Positions 28,401 to 36,100 of a DNA stretch of 64,000 nucleotides are shown in pieces. Source of the stretch: Siphlonurus alternatus (taxonomy: Eukaryota > Arthropoda > Insecta > Ephemeroptera > Siphlonuridae); the NCBI GenBank assembly GCA_949825025.1, contig OX463778.1:52454364-52518363 (forward strand), given 5' to 3'. Each line of letters starts with the position of its first letter. Position 1 is the first letter of the stretch. Position numbers and translations under genes: made by a program. The notes under the pieces were generated by a model. It did no database searches. It had not been told where the DNA came from and worked only from the letters and a program-made list of their open reading frames with translations.

Positions 28401-31400
28401 CTGCAGACAAAATCGTTTCCAGTTTGTAATGAGAGTACACAACGCCACAATTTATTGACCAGTTCATGCCTTAGGGGGAATGTTAACACGCCTAATGTTA
28501 AAAATAGTTCCACACATGAAAATTATAAAACATATCTTAAATTGTTTTTCCATATCAGGTATAAAAATTAGAGCTAATTTTTGAGTTATTAATTTTTAAA
28601 GTTGTCTAATTTAACATGGAGAAATGGAAATTCCATCATGTTAAATTAGTCAACTTTCAAAATTAAGAACTCAAAAACTATTGTAGTTCGAATTCGTGTA
28701 CCTGATATTTTAGCTACTGATAGTGTATGAATAGGAGAACATTTTAAAGAAATGTTTCATATTTTTTAAGTGTGAGAATTTTTTAATATTGGTTGTGTTA
28801 CCTTACCCTTGAGCTCTTTGTAGATCTTGTAAATTTAATGAATTTATAAACAAAAAATTTAAGAAGCTTATGATTTTCTTCCACAGGAAAAAATTTAGTA
28901 GAAAAGCTATTTAATATTTGTTGTACAGAGACTATTTTTTTGTATTGTGGTGTCGGGATAGAAAAGCAACAATTTTAATAACGAACACTCTGATATTAAA
29001 TTTTCATGTAATAACTACACAGAGTGTATGAAGCCATTATGACGTTGAATACGATTATATGATAATTGTGTTTAACTGTCAAAACAATTCCATAACTCCT
29101 GGCTACATGAAGTGTTGGTTTGATATGATTACATTAGTTATTACAAGTACAGTATCTATATCATTGTCATAATCAGTTCATTTTAATTCGGTATTTATTA
29201 ACCTCATTAATTTATAAATCAAATTGGAATCATATTAAAATAGAAATTAAATTATAATCGATATATTGTCTTAATTACATTTAATGTACATGCAAACTCT
29301 AGATGGTTTATTATAACTATATTCTTTAAAAAATTATAGAATATTATCAACAATTCTCATCTTGAAATAATTTCTTTTATTACCGTTTCCGAAATTTGAT
29401 TTAAATTATTTTAATTAAACAATAATTATACGTTATTATATCGATGTCCAAAAATTCAGATCAACCTAGTCCACTAACTCTGTAGTTGGGAAGTGCCATG
29501 CAGGTTGCGGGGCGGCAGGGGCAACTGACGCGTGTTTGAGAGCGCCATCACACGCATTTACAATAGCCGTCACATTTAACTGGCTCATGGTCGGAAGCGC
29601 TCGGGAGTCATTCGGCTCGGCTCGGCCAATGATATTCTTCGTTACAAACCGACTACCAATGACTGAGAGCGTTACATACACGACCATGAGCCTTTTAAAT
29701 GTGACGGTCACTGTAGACTTTGTTTACCATCATCTCTTCATCATTACAGTGTCGTCAAACTGTGGTCCAAAACATTAAAATGAAGGATGTAATGCCTCAT
29801 CAAATTGTGTTTTCTGTTAATGAATGTGCTTTTACAATTTATGTTTTAACTAAAATCGATAACTCAACATTGCAAATATAACGTGTTTTAATTGTCATTG
29901 TGCTTGATGGAATGCCTGTGTAATTTCGTGATAATAAATCAACCAGTTGATGTGTTTATTAATATAAATTTCAACACATACCAGTTTCATCCGATATAAT
30001 TATCCTGAGTTTAAACATTACGTCTTCAACTCATCCTTTAACACGTTTAAACCTAAGCCTTTTACCTCTAAAACACATATCATTTTCTCTTCGCTCAAAG
30101 TTAGAATGAAATAAAGACAATATTTCAAATATTTTAGGCTCAAGAAGAGTGAAAAAGATGAAATTTCGTTTGTTTTTTTTCCTCTAAAAAGGTGCAAAAT
30201 AAGAAGAAATTAGACGAGAAGAGAGCTTAAGGTAGAGATAACGCCGAACAGCTGATCGACGTAATGCCCTTTGATTAACATGTAAACCTTAGCAAATTGA
30301 CAAAAATTCTGAAATTTTTTTGAGAGGCAGATATTAGTGCCTAAAAACCATAGAAAAAATTTCAAAACGATTTAACGAGCCGATTTTTTTAAATTAATTT
30401 TTTAGTTTGGCTCTCCATGGGAAAGCCCTATGCTGAAAATTAAAATTTTTTTTATTTATTAGAACCTATTTTTCTTTAAAACCTTGCGTTAATGCTAAAA
30501 CAGTTATTATTTACGGTTATGTAACCGTTGATAAATAAATAATAATTTGAATTTATTTTTCTCATGGGGTTGGATATATAGGTGGGAACTTAAAAGCAGC
30601 TTGCCTCTATATTAATAAGATTAAAATCATTATCTGACTGGCGTGGGCGCGAGGAAGTTGATCTCTACTGGAAATTGTCTTCTATATTAATGTGGCATCA
30701 AACTGAAGATTTCAAACCTGTAACATCCCGAGTTGAAATTATTTTCATTTTTTTTTTTTTTTTTTTTTTTTCTATTAAGGTTAAACCTTCGCAAATTGAC
30801 AAAAATTCTGAAATTTTTTTGAGAGGCAGATATTAGTGCCTAAAAGCCATAGCAAAAGTTTCAAAAACATTTAACGAGCCGATTTTTTTAAATTAATTTT
30901 TTAGTTTGGCTCTCCATGGGAAAGCCCTATGCTGAAAATTAAAAAAATTAATTAAAAAAAATCGGCTCGTTAAATGTTTTTGAAACTTTTGCTATGGCTT
31001 TTAGGCACTAATATCTGCCTCTCAAAAAAATTTCAGAATTTTTGTCAATTTGCGAAGGTTTAACCTTAATAGAAAAAAAAAAAAAAAAAAAAAAAAATGA
31101 AAATAATTTCAACTCGGGATGTTACAGGTTTGAAATCTTCAGTTTGATGCCACATTAATATAGAAGACAATTTCCAGTAGAGATCAACTTCCTCGCGCCC
31201 ACGCCAGTCAGATAATGATTTTAATCTTATTAATATAGAGGCAAGCTGCTTTTAAGTTCCCACCTATATATCCAACCCCATGAGAAAAATAAATTCAAAT
31301 TATTATTTATTTATCAACGGTTACATAACCGTAAATAATAACTGTTTTAGCATTAACGCAAGGTTTTAAAGAAAAATAGGTTCTAATAAATAAATATTTT

Positions 31401-33162
31401 CGAATTAATATCTTCTTTAGGTATTGAATAATCCTTTCCCTTCCTTATCTCTACCTATACGGGTCTTTCACCATACGTCATATAATAATATAACGTCACG
31501 ATTTTGTAGGCAAAAAATTGTCAGCCGCATAGCTGATACGTGCTAAAGTTGGTCTCGAAATTAATTTCTATACTGGCTAATTGCATCATTTTTCTAAGAA
31601 TTTTCTTTCATAAATGGTGACAATAAGTATAATACCACATGCTATATATTATATTATTGAAGAAAAATATTTGGCAACCAAAGCTATTATTAAAAAAGAT
31701 ATGTTGTGAATTACGTTAACAAGCACAGCATAGGATGTTAGGGTTTTCTGCCTACATCCCGAAGATCTTCGGGCGGCTTCGGGCATCTCCGTACTATCCA
31801 GATCGTAAACGAACATCGCCCCTTGAGGCTAGGCAACTTGTTCAGCATGCAGGTGAAACGGGTTGCATAGTTTCGAGTTCCAAGTCGGTTCGAGCTCTTT
31901 TCATATTGATAACAGTATATTTACAATAAGAACTCAATGTCTGATGTGTCAATGGACAACATACATGAAAAAAAATTATTGCAGAAATGAATAGAGGGTA
32001 CCAAATTATGCTACTCTGAATTCTTTCAGATTTTTTTGAAACCCAGAACTATTTTTAAATAATTATTGAAAGTGCGGCCACGCCCCCTGGAGGCGTCAGT
32101 AGGCGTCCAGTCTCTATCCTTTTTATTAAGGCTGCAGGGGTGCCAACTGAAATCACAGGACTTTCAATAATTATTTAAAAATAGTTCCGGGTTTCAAAAA
32201 AAACTGAAAAAATTCAGAGTATCATAATTTGGTACCATCTATTCATTCCTGCAATAAAATTTTTTCATGTATGTTGTCCATTGTGTAGCAGGACCTTATA
32301 TATCTCAATATGCAATAATATCAAATTAAATTTAATTATTAATATAATTAAGTCATATTTTTATTACGGAGAGAGAAATATTTTTGTCTGTATTTTATTC
32401 ATATTATATAACTATGTATCAGTATCTATTTTTTATAATATGTTTATTTTATGTGCATAAAATTTCCTTCTAATTTTAAAAATAATCAAGGTTGATTTGA
32501 GTTATAGATATTTTTTTATCTAACTCGACTATGTGTATCTACTCTACTGTGTTTTTTTTTAATACAATAAAAACTTTTTTAAACTCCCTTATAAGGTATC
32601 CTTATAAAAAAAAATAAAAAAAAATAAAAAAAATACAATTCAATAAATGAAAAAATATAATGTATATTCTAAAATGTTGGATGGTGGCTTATGGAGAAAA
32701 TTTCCCCACCGTGGAACATTTGAAGCCTGTGACTCAACATTGTTGACCATCACCTTACCTGACCTTCTTCTCGAGTTCCTTGATCCTCTCCTCCATGAAC
32801 CTCTTGTCCCTGTGCAGACTCTGCACTTCCTGCTCGGCCCGGCCACTGCTCACATTGAGACCCCTCTCCCGTTCCTCCAGTTCATGTTGTCGCTTCTTGA
32901 GGGACGCGATGACCGCGGTCTGACGTGCCGACTGTTCCCTTAGTGTTTCCACCTCGCTCTGAAGTTCCAGCGATCGCTGGTCGCGTCCTCGCAACTGCAC
33001 GCGGACATCCTGCAACTGCATGACCAATCAGAGTCGAGATCTAAAGTCACGTGACCAACTAGGACTTACCTCAGCCAATAAACGTTCTTTTTTGTACTGT
33101 AACGCAGCGAGCTCACTACGTAATGCGGTGGCGAGGTCGTGTGACATATCATCTGAGTCCAT
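3581..33162 (-). CDS. CCDC170: CCDC170-like coiled-coil protein (whole gene, 13 core coding exons)
   Basis: I joined 13 minus-strand exons whose GT-AG sites and phases agree throughout; they give 732 aa, or 756 with the optional exon at 12019-12090. Human CCDC170 is about 715 aa. The product is almost entirely charged heptad-rich coiled coil. Diagnostic blocks are RGRDQRSLELQSEVETLREQ and KKRQHELEERE near the N-terminus, SSPARFVEACEESIRERLRE in the middle, YLTFLERVGRALNMDEI followed by LLARAEQLARLESDKLVDK, then LQRRDLHLDLLRRKI, and a C-terminal PDYDIVSRLQKLVHAQ. The last block matches the vertebrate LPDYEIITRLEKLIHSH region as I remember it. CCDC170 is known as a microtubule-associated, Golgi/cilium-linked protein, so the role here is inferred from family. 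There is no signal peptide or membrane segment. Introns range from 54 bp to 5.9 kb and are full of foldback repeats. The N-terminal end is the least certain part. Confidence 0.85.
4205..4575 (+). mobile_element. LINE 3' end inside a foldback element
   Basis: The sequence up to 4540 ends TTCTGAATAAAAGCC followed by TGAATC repeats, clearly related to the 3' terminus of the element at 38289-39619 but in the opposite orientation. The flanks AAGAGGGGCAGTGAAGTGC (4212) and GCACTTTAACTGCCCCTCTT (4549) are inverted repeats of a foldback family also seen at 9760 and 52942, so the LINE landed inside that element. Confidence 0.6.
5060..5185 (-). CDS. CCDC170: CCDC170 exon 14
   Basis: Forty-two codons, VRTSGQSALEERSVHDHT to LAETQRRECQ, acceptor TTCTCAG, donor GTAGGG, phase 0 at both ends. 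Confidence 0.82.
5484..5804. mobile_element. Long-TIR foldback, type D (TGACGTCA core)
   Basis: Extended palindrome from GAGATATTAGAATGTAAA to TTTACATTCTAATATATATC. The inner arms are related to the family above (GAATTTTTTCAGATTTTTCT), and the core is GATGACGTCACGGGTGGCAC mirrored as GTGCCACCCGTGACGTCA. It lies about 74 bp from the exon 13 donor. Confidence 0.8.
5879..5989 (-). CDS. CCDC170: CCDC170 exon 13
   Basis: Thirty-seven codons, ISALERGRKVEELEKRLAES to RKVTILKDQ, phase 0 at both ends, donor GTATAA. It is less GC-rich than its neighbours but clearly coiled coil. Confidence 0.8.
6172..6516. mobile_element. Foldback element, GGCCAATGTT family
   Basis: GTTAACACGGCCAATGTT pairs with AACATTGGCCGTGTTACC. 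Inner arms are AATATCAGGTATACAA and AAGTTGACTAATTTAACATG with their inverses. Related copies are at 28476-28806 and, with different outer ends, 45668-45955. Confidence 0.8.
6748..6914. mobile_element. Short hAT-like MITE
   Basis: CAGGGTCGGACTGGGC at the left and GGCCAGTCCGAGCCTG at the right are inverted repeats of the CAGGG...CCCTG-type common at hAT ends. The inside has repeated GGCCTACTGAGC. No clear 8-bp target duplication was found. Confidence 0.5.
6949..7057 (-). CDS. CCDC170: CCDC170 exon 12
   Basis: The split Arg-504 is followed by VKKMVKQVDRLQLQLAEAR and LKSQLADSTEYK. Acceptor TCACAG, donor GTGAGG, phase 2 in and phase 0 out. Confidence 0.85.
7736..8054. mobile_element. Long-TIR MITE, type A copy 2
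   Basis: Same termini, arms and core as the copy at 3076, core in the same orientation; it lies in the exon 11-12 intron of CCDC170. Confidence 0.85.
8425..8715. mobile_element. Long-TIR MITE, type C copy 1 (tRNA-like core)
   Basis: Shared arms enclosing CTCTTAATAAAAAGATAGGA and GGGGCGTAGGTTCAAACCTG. The latter resembles a tRNA T-arm/B box. It ends about 30 bp from the exon 11 donor of CCDC170. Confidence 0.8.
8746..8909 (-). CDS. CCDC170: CCDC170 exon 11 (DLHLDLLRRKI block)
   Basis: TAAVYQLQRRVRTLREQLQ, then RRDLHLDLLRRKI and GERDEANM; these match the 'QLESKELHLxLLRxKI' region of CCDC170 as I know it. It ends AG/GTACAC, phase 2. A palindromic element ends about 30 bp beyond the donor. Confidence 0.88.
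9028..9105. mobile_element. Short palindrome with GACTATGACGTCA arm
   Basis: AGTCATGCAAATATTTAACAC ... GCATGACTATGACGTCACAG. Same family at 24085-24172, 44072-44110 (partial) and 59260-59335. Confidence 0.65.
9760..10312. mobile_element. Foldback element GGGGGCATTCACGAAG family, hosting a SINE
   Basis: GGGGGCATTCACGAAGCACT and TTTATCTCGGGTGCTAA on the left mirror as TAGCATCCGAGATAAA and AAGTACTTCGTGAATACCCC on the right. A 5S-derived SINE lies between. Related elements are at 4205-4575 and 52942-53085. Confidence 0.8.
9860..10255 (-). mobile_element. 5S-rRNA-derived SINE (SINE3-like)
   Basis: Read on the minus strand, 10233-10171 is a 5S rRNA segment: ACCGGTTCTCGT, GATCACCGAAGTCAGG, then GGTTAGTACTTGGATGGGTG. 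This covers the 5S internal promoter (A box, intermediate element and C box region). It is followed by a unique body and ends in a run of about 14 A (T on plus, 9862-9876). A part of the body reappears at 26695-26850. Confidence 0.8.
11222..11617. mobile_element. Foldback element with TTAAGGTAGAGATAA ends, complete copy
   Basis: Arms of about 190 bp: TTAAGGTAGAGATAACGCCG, GCAAATTGACAAAAATTCTG, GAGAGGCAGATATTAGTGCC, then a short asymmetric centre (CATAGGGCTCTCCCATGGAG), then the inverse. No ORF. Confidence 0.85.
12019..12090 (-). CDS. CCDC170: Candidate in-frame cassette exon of CCDC170
   Basis: A 72-nt open segment flanked by TTGCTCAG and GAA/GTAAGC sites, phase 0 on both sides, encoding 24 residues (LLLSDYADRLRREK then LYCCEGSLKE). 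It can be skipped or included without changing frame. Joining exon 9 to exon 11 directly gives LVDK-TAAVYQLQRR, which fits the vertebrate protein without a gap. The exon is therefore optional, lineage-specific, or not used. Confidence 0.5.
12419..12726. mobile_element. Long-TIR MITE, type B (TGACGTCA core)
   Basis: ATTGACCTCAATTTTTTTATTGC to TTGAGGACAAT with the shared arms (GAGGGTGCAAAGTTATGCTAC). The core is TTTTGTGACGTCACGAG ... CGCGTGACGTCACAAA with an AAAGATAGGACTT centre. Confidence 0.82.
13561..13893. mobile_element. Long-TIR MITE, type A copy 3
   Basis: ATGGACAATGACATACATGA to TATGTTGTCCAT, type A core (GGCACCCCTGCAGCC and GGGGCGTGGCCGC), within a CCDC170 intron. Confidence 0.85.
14035..14098. 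repeat. Hairpin with ACCTTATGT/ACATAAGGT core
   Basis: AAGAATCGATTTTTATTGAT and GAACCTTATG, then the mirror, around a CCATG centre. Related hairpins are at 15655-15692, 16018-16058, 24960-25018 and 36462-36510. Confidence 0.75.
14183..14562. mobile_element. Foldback element, AAAAATTTAGTG ends
   Basis: AAAAATTTAGTGGGTGGAAT to TCTAAAAATTTAGTGTGAT, with inner arms TCAGTACTTTATGTCAG, CTTACATCCAGCACTTTTGA and AAGTACAAATTTGGTACTGA mirrored. An open frame across it is incidental. Confidence 0.75.
15241..15482. mobile_element. Foldback element, AAAGGCACAGT ends
   Basis: AAAGGCACAGTTGGGCACAG at the left; CTGTGCCCAACTGCGCC and TACTGTGCCTTTTA at the right. No coding content. Confidence 0.65.
15655..15692. 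repeat. ACCTTATGT hairpin
   Basis: TCGATAGACCTTATGTACAT mirrored by ACATAAGGTCTATCGA. Confidence 0.75.
16018..16058. repeat. ACCTTATGT hairpin abutting the exon 9 donor
   Basis: TCGATGGACCTTATGTACAT mirrored by ACATAAGGTCGA, ending about 2 bp from the GTGAGA donor of CCDC170 exon 9. Confidence 0.75.
16061..16204 (-). CDS. CCDC170: CCDC170 exon 9 (LLARAEQLARLE block)
   Basis: Forty-eight codons, YLTFLERVGRALNMDEISKE to ARLESDKLVDK. This is one of the best-conserved CCDC170 segments. Donor GTGAGA. A hairpin containing ACCTTATGTACATGGACATAAGGT sits directly against the donor side. Confidence 0.88.
16248..16362. mobile_element. Small palindrome TCTAGGGTACAACGTCC
   Basis: GTCTAGGGTACAACGTCCTG and CAGGACGCTGTACCCTAGAC are inverted; GTTGGGCTGG and CCAGCCCAAC form the inner stem, and an extra direct half-copy follows. 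It lies about 45 bp outside the exon 9 acceptor. Confidence 0.7.
18175..18474. mobile_element. Long-TIR MITE, type C copy 2
   Basis: Shared arms; core GGAGCGTGGGTTCAAATCC followed by AATCTCCGCA. It ends about 14 bp from the exon 8 donor. Confidence 0.8.
18489..18689 (-). CDS. CCDC170: CCDC170 exon 8
   Basis: Sixty-seven codons, QAECLRDKANLST through LRRDKSI, strongly heptad-patterned and very GC-rich. Acceptor TTACAG, donor GTGAGT, phase 0 at both ends. A palindromic element (18175-18474) stops about 14 bp from the donor. Confidence 0.85.
18731..19152. mobile_element. Foldback element, ACCAACAATGG ends
   Basis: ACCAACAATGGTTCTTTCAT and GGACCATTGTTGGT at the ends; inner arms AAGGTTGGCTTTATACAGGT and ACCTGTATAAAGCCAACCTT are almost exact inverses. 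Confidence 0.75.
21555..21675. mobile_element. Small palindrome ACTACGTTTATATGA
   Basis: TCACTACGTTTATATGACGG and CATCATGTAAACGTAGTAA, with inner ACGTATTCGTTGACGACG mirrored by CGTCATCAACGAATACG. Confidence 0.7.
22396..22545. repeat. (TAAA)n followed by (TAA)n microsatellite
   Basis: About 90 bp of TAAA units grading into TAA/ATA repeats. Confidence 0.95.
24085..24172. mobile_element. Short palindrome with GACTATGACGTCA arms
   Basis: TGTGACGTCATAGTCATGCA and TGCATGACTATGACGTCATA are inverted arms around ATTTAACACACAAGC. Confidence 0.75.
24576..24748 (-). CDS. CCDC170: CCDC170 exon 7 (SSPARFVEACEE block)
   Basis: Starts by completing the split Glu, then ELKVREDKATRAQGELRR. It carries the family-typical VLEGLAVQLSSPARFVEACE segment and ends REKAT at a GTAAGT donor in phase 0. 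Confidence 0.87.
24960..25018. repeat. ACCTTATGT hairpin with a duplicated arm
   Basis: CATCGACCTTATGTTCATCG is repeated in direct orientation before the mirror TATAAGGTCGAT; further outside, GTACATTTTCTGCCCTC and its inverse extend the stem. Confidence 0.75.
25849..25993 (-). CDS. CCDC170: CCDC170 exon 6
   Basis: Begins DKETLEMQHRVVDRELTDL after a CTTCAG acceptor and ends LAQMR plus one base at a GTGAGG donor (phase 1). The next exon supplies the two bases that complete Glu-277. Confidence 0.85.
26118..26427. mobile_element. Long-TIR MITE, type C copy 3
   Basis: Shared arms; core AAAGGGGCGTGGGTTCAAAC. It fills about two thirds of the 478-bp intron between exons 5 and 6 and ends about 44 bp from the exon 5 donor. 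Confidence 0.8.
26472..26639 (-). CDS. CCDC170: CCDC170 exon 5
   Basis: Fifty-six codons, phase 0 at both ends, from ETARLRSRS to LELDRLRQ, coiled coil. Its donor (GTACCT) lies about 44 bp from the end of a palindromic element at 26118-26427, which makes up most of the 478-bp intron that follows. Confidence 0.85.
26695..26850 (-). mobile_element. SINE body fragment
   Basis: Matches 9940-10085 (GGCCACGGCCT, ACTGAGGTGAGACTGAGGGA, TCAGTCAGGACGGACAC) but lacks the 5S-like head. It lies just outside the acceptor of CCDC170 exon 5. Confidence 0.7.
28235..28400 (-). CDS. CCDC170: CCDC170 exon 4
   Basis: The split codon from exon 3 becomes Arg, giving EKKVRCLELECNSEEQQ; this fixes the join independently. 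The exon ends HKASELVQ at a weaker GTGATT donor, phase 0. It is GC-rich against its AT-rich introns. Confidence 0.85.
28476..28806. mobile_element. Foldback element, GGCCAATGTT family, diverged copy
   Basis: AATGTTAACACGCCTAATGTT to AATATTGGTTGTGTTACC with the same inner arms (AGTTGTCTAATTTAACATG mirrored). It lies upstream of CCDC170 exon 4 in the minus-strand sense. Confidence 0.7.
30227..30451. mobile_element. Left half of a TTAAGGTAGAG foldback element
   Basis: Matches the left arm and centre of the copy at 11222-11617, then breaks off where the large palindrome begins. The right arm is missing apart from a possible TTATCTCTACCT remnant near 31447. Confidence 0.75.
30452..31393. repeat. 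Near-perfect palindrome of about 940 bp
   Basis: The arms start TTTATTTATTAGAACC on the left and mirror as GGTTCTAATAAATAAA on the right. They carry TAACCGTTGATAAATAAA, GGCGTGGGCGCGAGGAAG and AACATCCCGAGTTGAAAT, then a poly-T (poly-A on the other side). I saw no differences across about 300 bp of each arm apart from homopolymer length. The centre (about 30780-31070) is a copy of the TTAAGGTAGAG-family core with CTCCATGGG in the middle. Confidence 0.85.
31952..32281. mobile_element. Long-TIR MITE, type A copy 4 with inverted core
   Basis: Same termini and arms, but the core reads GCGGCCACGCCCCCTGGAGG first, so it is reversed relative to the other type A copies. With symmetric arms this may simply be insertion in the other direction. 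Confidence 0.85.
32759..33015 (-). CDS. CCDC170: CCDC170 exon 3
   Basis: Residues 32-116 plus two bases of codon 117. It starts LQDVRVQL after a TGCAG acceptor and contains the RGRDQR block and KKRQHELEERE. It ends at an AG/GTAAGG donor in phase 2. The intron to exon 2 is only 54 bp (33016-33069), by far the shortest in the gene. Confidence 0.85.
33070..33162 (-). CDS. CCDC170: CCDC170 exon 2 (N-terminal coding exon)
   Basis: This exon encodes 31 residues beginning MDSDDMSHDLATALRSELAA and ends in phase 0 at a GTAAGT donor. The acceptor CACCAG follows a pyrimidine-rich stretch, and the ATG is the very first codon of the exon. That placement is possible for a start but is also what an internal exon would look like, so an upstream coding exon may add residues (see 41986-42072). 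Confidence 0.75.
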
Positions 33163-36100
33163 CTGGTGAGCAGAAAGTAATTTAGTTTGCAACGTTATAG
33201 GTATGTTCTTAACTCAGTGTTGCACTTGATCGTAGTTATAGCTAAAAATAATATGCCTGGGACACTGCATGGACCCTAAAAATAAGTATTTTTTAATTAA
33301 ACATTACCCACTAACTACGACTACGACGGTGGCGAGTGCCCTAGCGAGAAGCGAGAGCGTGGATTCGTGACGTCACGAATTACAGCTGGCTCTTCGGTCA
33401 TTCTCGGTTCTTTCCGCCATATCCTGATTACCCCCCCCCCCTCTATTACCTGCCGATGTTGCCTGCGAAATTGTCCTGCAGTTCTCTATATTTACCAAAA
33501 TTTATTAATAATATCTAGTTTCTAGCATTAACATATGTTACAGAAACTTAATATTATATATGCTTACATATATTTATTATTCAGTGTCCCTTTAATGATA
33601 TAATGTTGATATATTTTTGTCACCGAATATAATGAGTGTAGGAAGGATTTGCGAGTTTTAGCAGTTTTAGCAATCTCTCTCTCTCACTGCTCAATTTTTT
33701 CTATATCACACTTAAAAAAATTGTTTGAAAAAGATTATTTTAGTTTGGTTTCACAAGGGTACTTGTGAATACACACGAGGTAAAAATATAAATAAATTTT
33801 TAGTGAAATGTATATAGAATTTGTTCTATAAATAATAATATTCAATCAAAAAGTTTAAATATTATTTTTACCTTGAACGAGTCCATTGCCCCATGTTACA
33901 TGATTTTTTTTTCACCACAAACTATGGAGGTAATTCTGTTACATATTGTCACTGACAGTGCGTTGATTATTACTAGTAGGTGAATATGAAATAACTAAAT
34001 GAAAGCTATAAGTAACTATAATCAGTTTTAAATTTAAACGCATTATCGCACTATATTGGTTACATTCATGTACGATACAATGGAGACGATTACATAAAAT
34101 ACATCACCATCGGTAAATTTAATTTCTCTTTCATCACTTTACAATTTTATTTCACAAAAGAGCGTTAAAAATTTTTCTTTTAAAGAGGATTATTGCAGTA
34201 AAAAATATTCATGCGAGTAAAAAATAAAATTTCCAACGCTACAATTTTAATACTGAAAAACATTTAACAGTTTTTTTTTTTACTTTTTAATGAATGAAAA
34301 ATTACTATAGCAACGAACCCATTGAATTAATCTAGTTTTAATTTTATGAGCTTTATTAAAACCATTTCAATTTATTTATAATTTAATTTCTGCATTACGC
34401 GAGGACAAACTTAAAATTAAAGCGAGTGAAAAAAATAAATAAAATATTATCTCACCACACTATCAGACTTCACACTTCTAAAAATTTTATTTGCAATAAT
34501 TGCAATAAATTATTTTTAATGAAAATTAAAATGTGTGTAGTTATTTTAATATTCCACTTTTCACAATTTACAAATTATCTTCATAAAGTTTTCTTTGTAA
34601 TTATGTTTTATTATTTTTAAAAAATTATACACAAACGGCCCTACCCGCTACCATACACGTATCACCGTGCATTGTTTTCAGTGTGGTAGAAAACAATAAA
34701 CTCGATATAACGATCAATGTAAAATACTATTAATTTCCTGTAACAGAAAACAAATGCTTGTCATCATATTTATTTGACACTCAATACTCTGCTTTGTAGA
34801 TTGTTGTTGTTTTTTTAATGTTTATGTGCATGGTAACATGAGCTAGAATACAAATGTGGTAATATAAACGCTGTTTGATTTTTGCATGCAATGTCAGTTT
34901 TTAAATGAAAAGTAACTAAACAAGCGTATTGATGTCCTTTTTTAATCGCAAAACTTCCATAGCAGCTGGCGATGGTAATTATATACTGTTTTAAACAAAA
35001 AAAATACAATAAATGTTTACCATCAGATGGCTATGAATGCTAAAACGTTATTGTGGAAACAAAAACAAAAAATATTTAAATGATCTTATTTCAACTAGTT
35101 GCAAAAACTGCTGCTGACAAGAGTCATTTTTATCAGTAAAACTTTGAGATAATGAGCCTTAGTGGGAGTATATTAAAAATAATATTTTGAAATTATTCAT
35201 GGAAACGTATATACTAAATTTAATGAAAAGTACAATGCATTTATTATTGCTACAATATACACAAAAATATTCTCTCATTTAGAATAAAATCCATTTTTAG
35301 TAAAAATTGAAGGGTAAAATTAATACAAATTCTGTGTTAAATACTTTTTTTATTGGCAATAACATTTCTTTATTAAGTTTCATATAATGCACTTGTTTTA
35401 AAAATAAATACGATGATTACGAATTATTTTACAGAGCAAGTGTACTATAAATATAAAATCTTTTGTTTTGATTTATAAATGCTACTTCAGTCGAGTGCGT
35501 TCAAAATGTCCCCAGGGCTCCGAAGATCCCTGCCTGCCTTTCTGTAGTCCCTCACTAAAATCACGTTTGTTGCTTTTTCAGATAAAAATAAAGAGAATGA
35601 AATTCTGCTTTTCGTCCACTTTCACGTTATCCTATATTTATATAAAATGTACATTATGTACGTATATATCCCATATTTATATGCAGAGGAAGGAAAGGCT
35701 TATTTTTTTGTTTATCATTTTTCTATTTTCAAGTAAAGGAAGTTTATTATATCGTAATTCTATTTTCTGTTGCAAATTTATATTGCTTTTATTAATGATT
35801 TTTTTTATCACAAGTTTCAAAAAAATGTCTGTTATAAACAATATCAAACTTTTATAGAGCAAAAAAATAGAGGTGCAAAAAGAAACATGAATGAATTTTT
35901 AGAGCGAAATGTTGTTGTATTATACACATTGACGATACTTAAAACAGATCCGTTGATGACGGATTATGTAATTCTTATGAGGTGTCATTATATAACGGAT
36001 ACATATTAAAGAACGTAATAATTGTTAATTATAAATTTATTTTCCAATAATGGACAATTTGCATTACATTTTTTTTTGCAGAAATGGATAGAGGGTACCA

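Larger units (their letters stand above)
28401..32758. other. CCDC170 intron 3-4, 4.4 kb
   Basis: Contains the foldbacks at 28476, 29569-29710 (CGTCACATTTAACTGGCTCA mirrored), 30227 and 30452-31393, a repeat near 31735-31900 related to 39645-39740, and the type A MITE at 31952. No exon seen. Confidence 0.6.

Noticed and set aside
35468..36009. Two overlapping plus-strand open frames (129 and 79 codons)
   Set aside because: Phe/Ile/Tyr-rich chance translation with no motif; homopolymer-derived.
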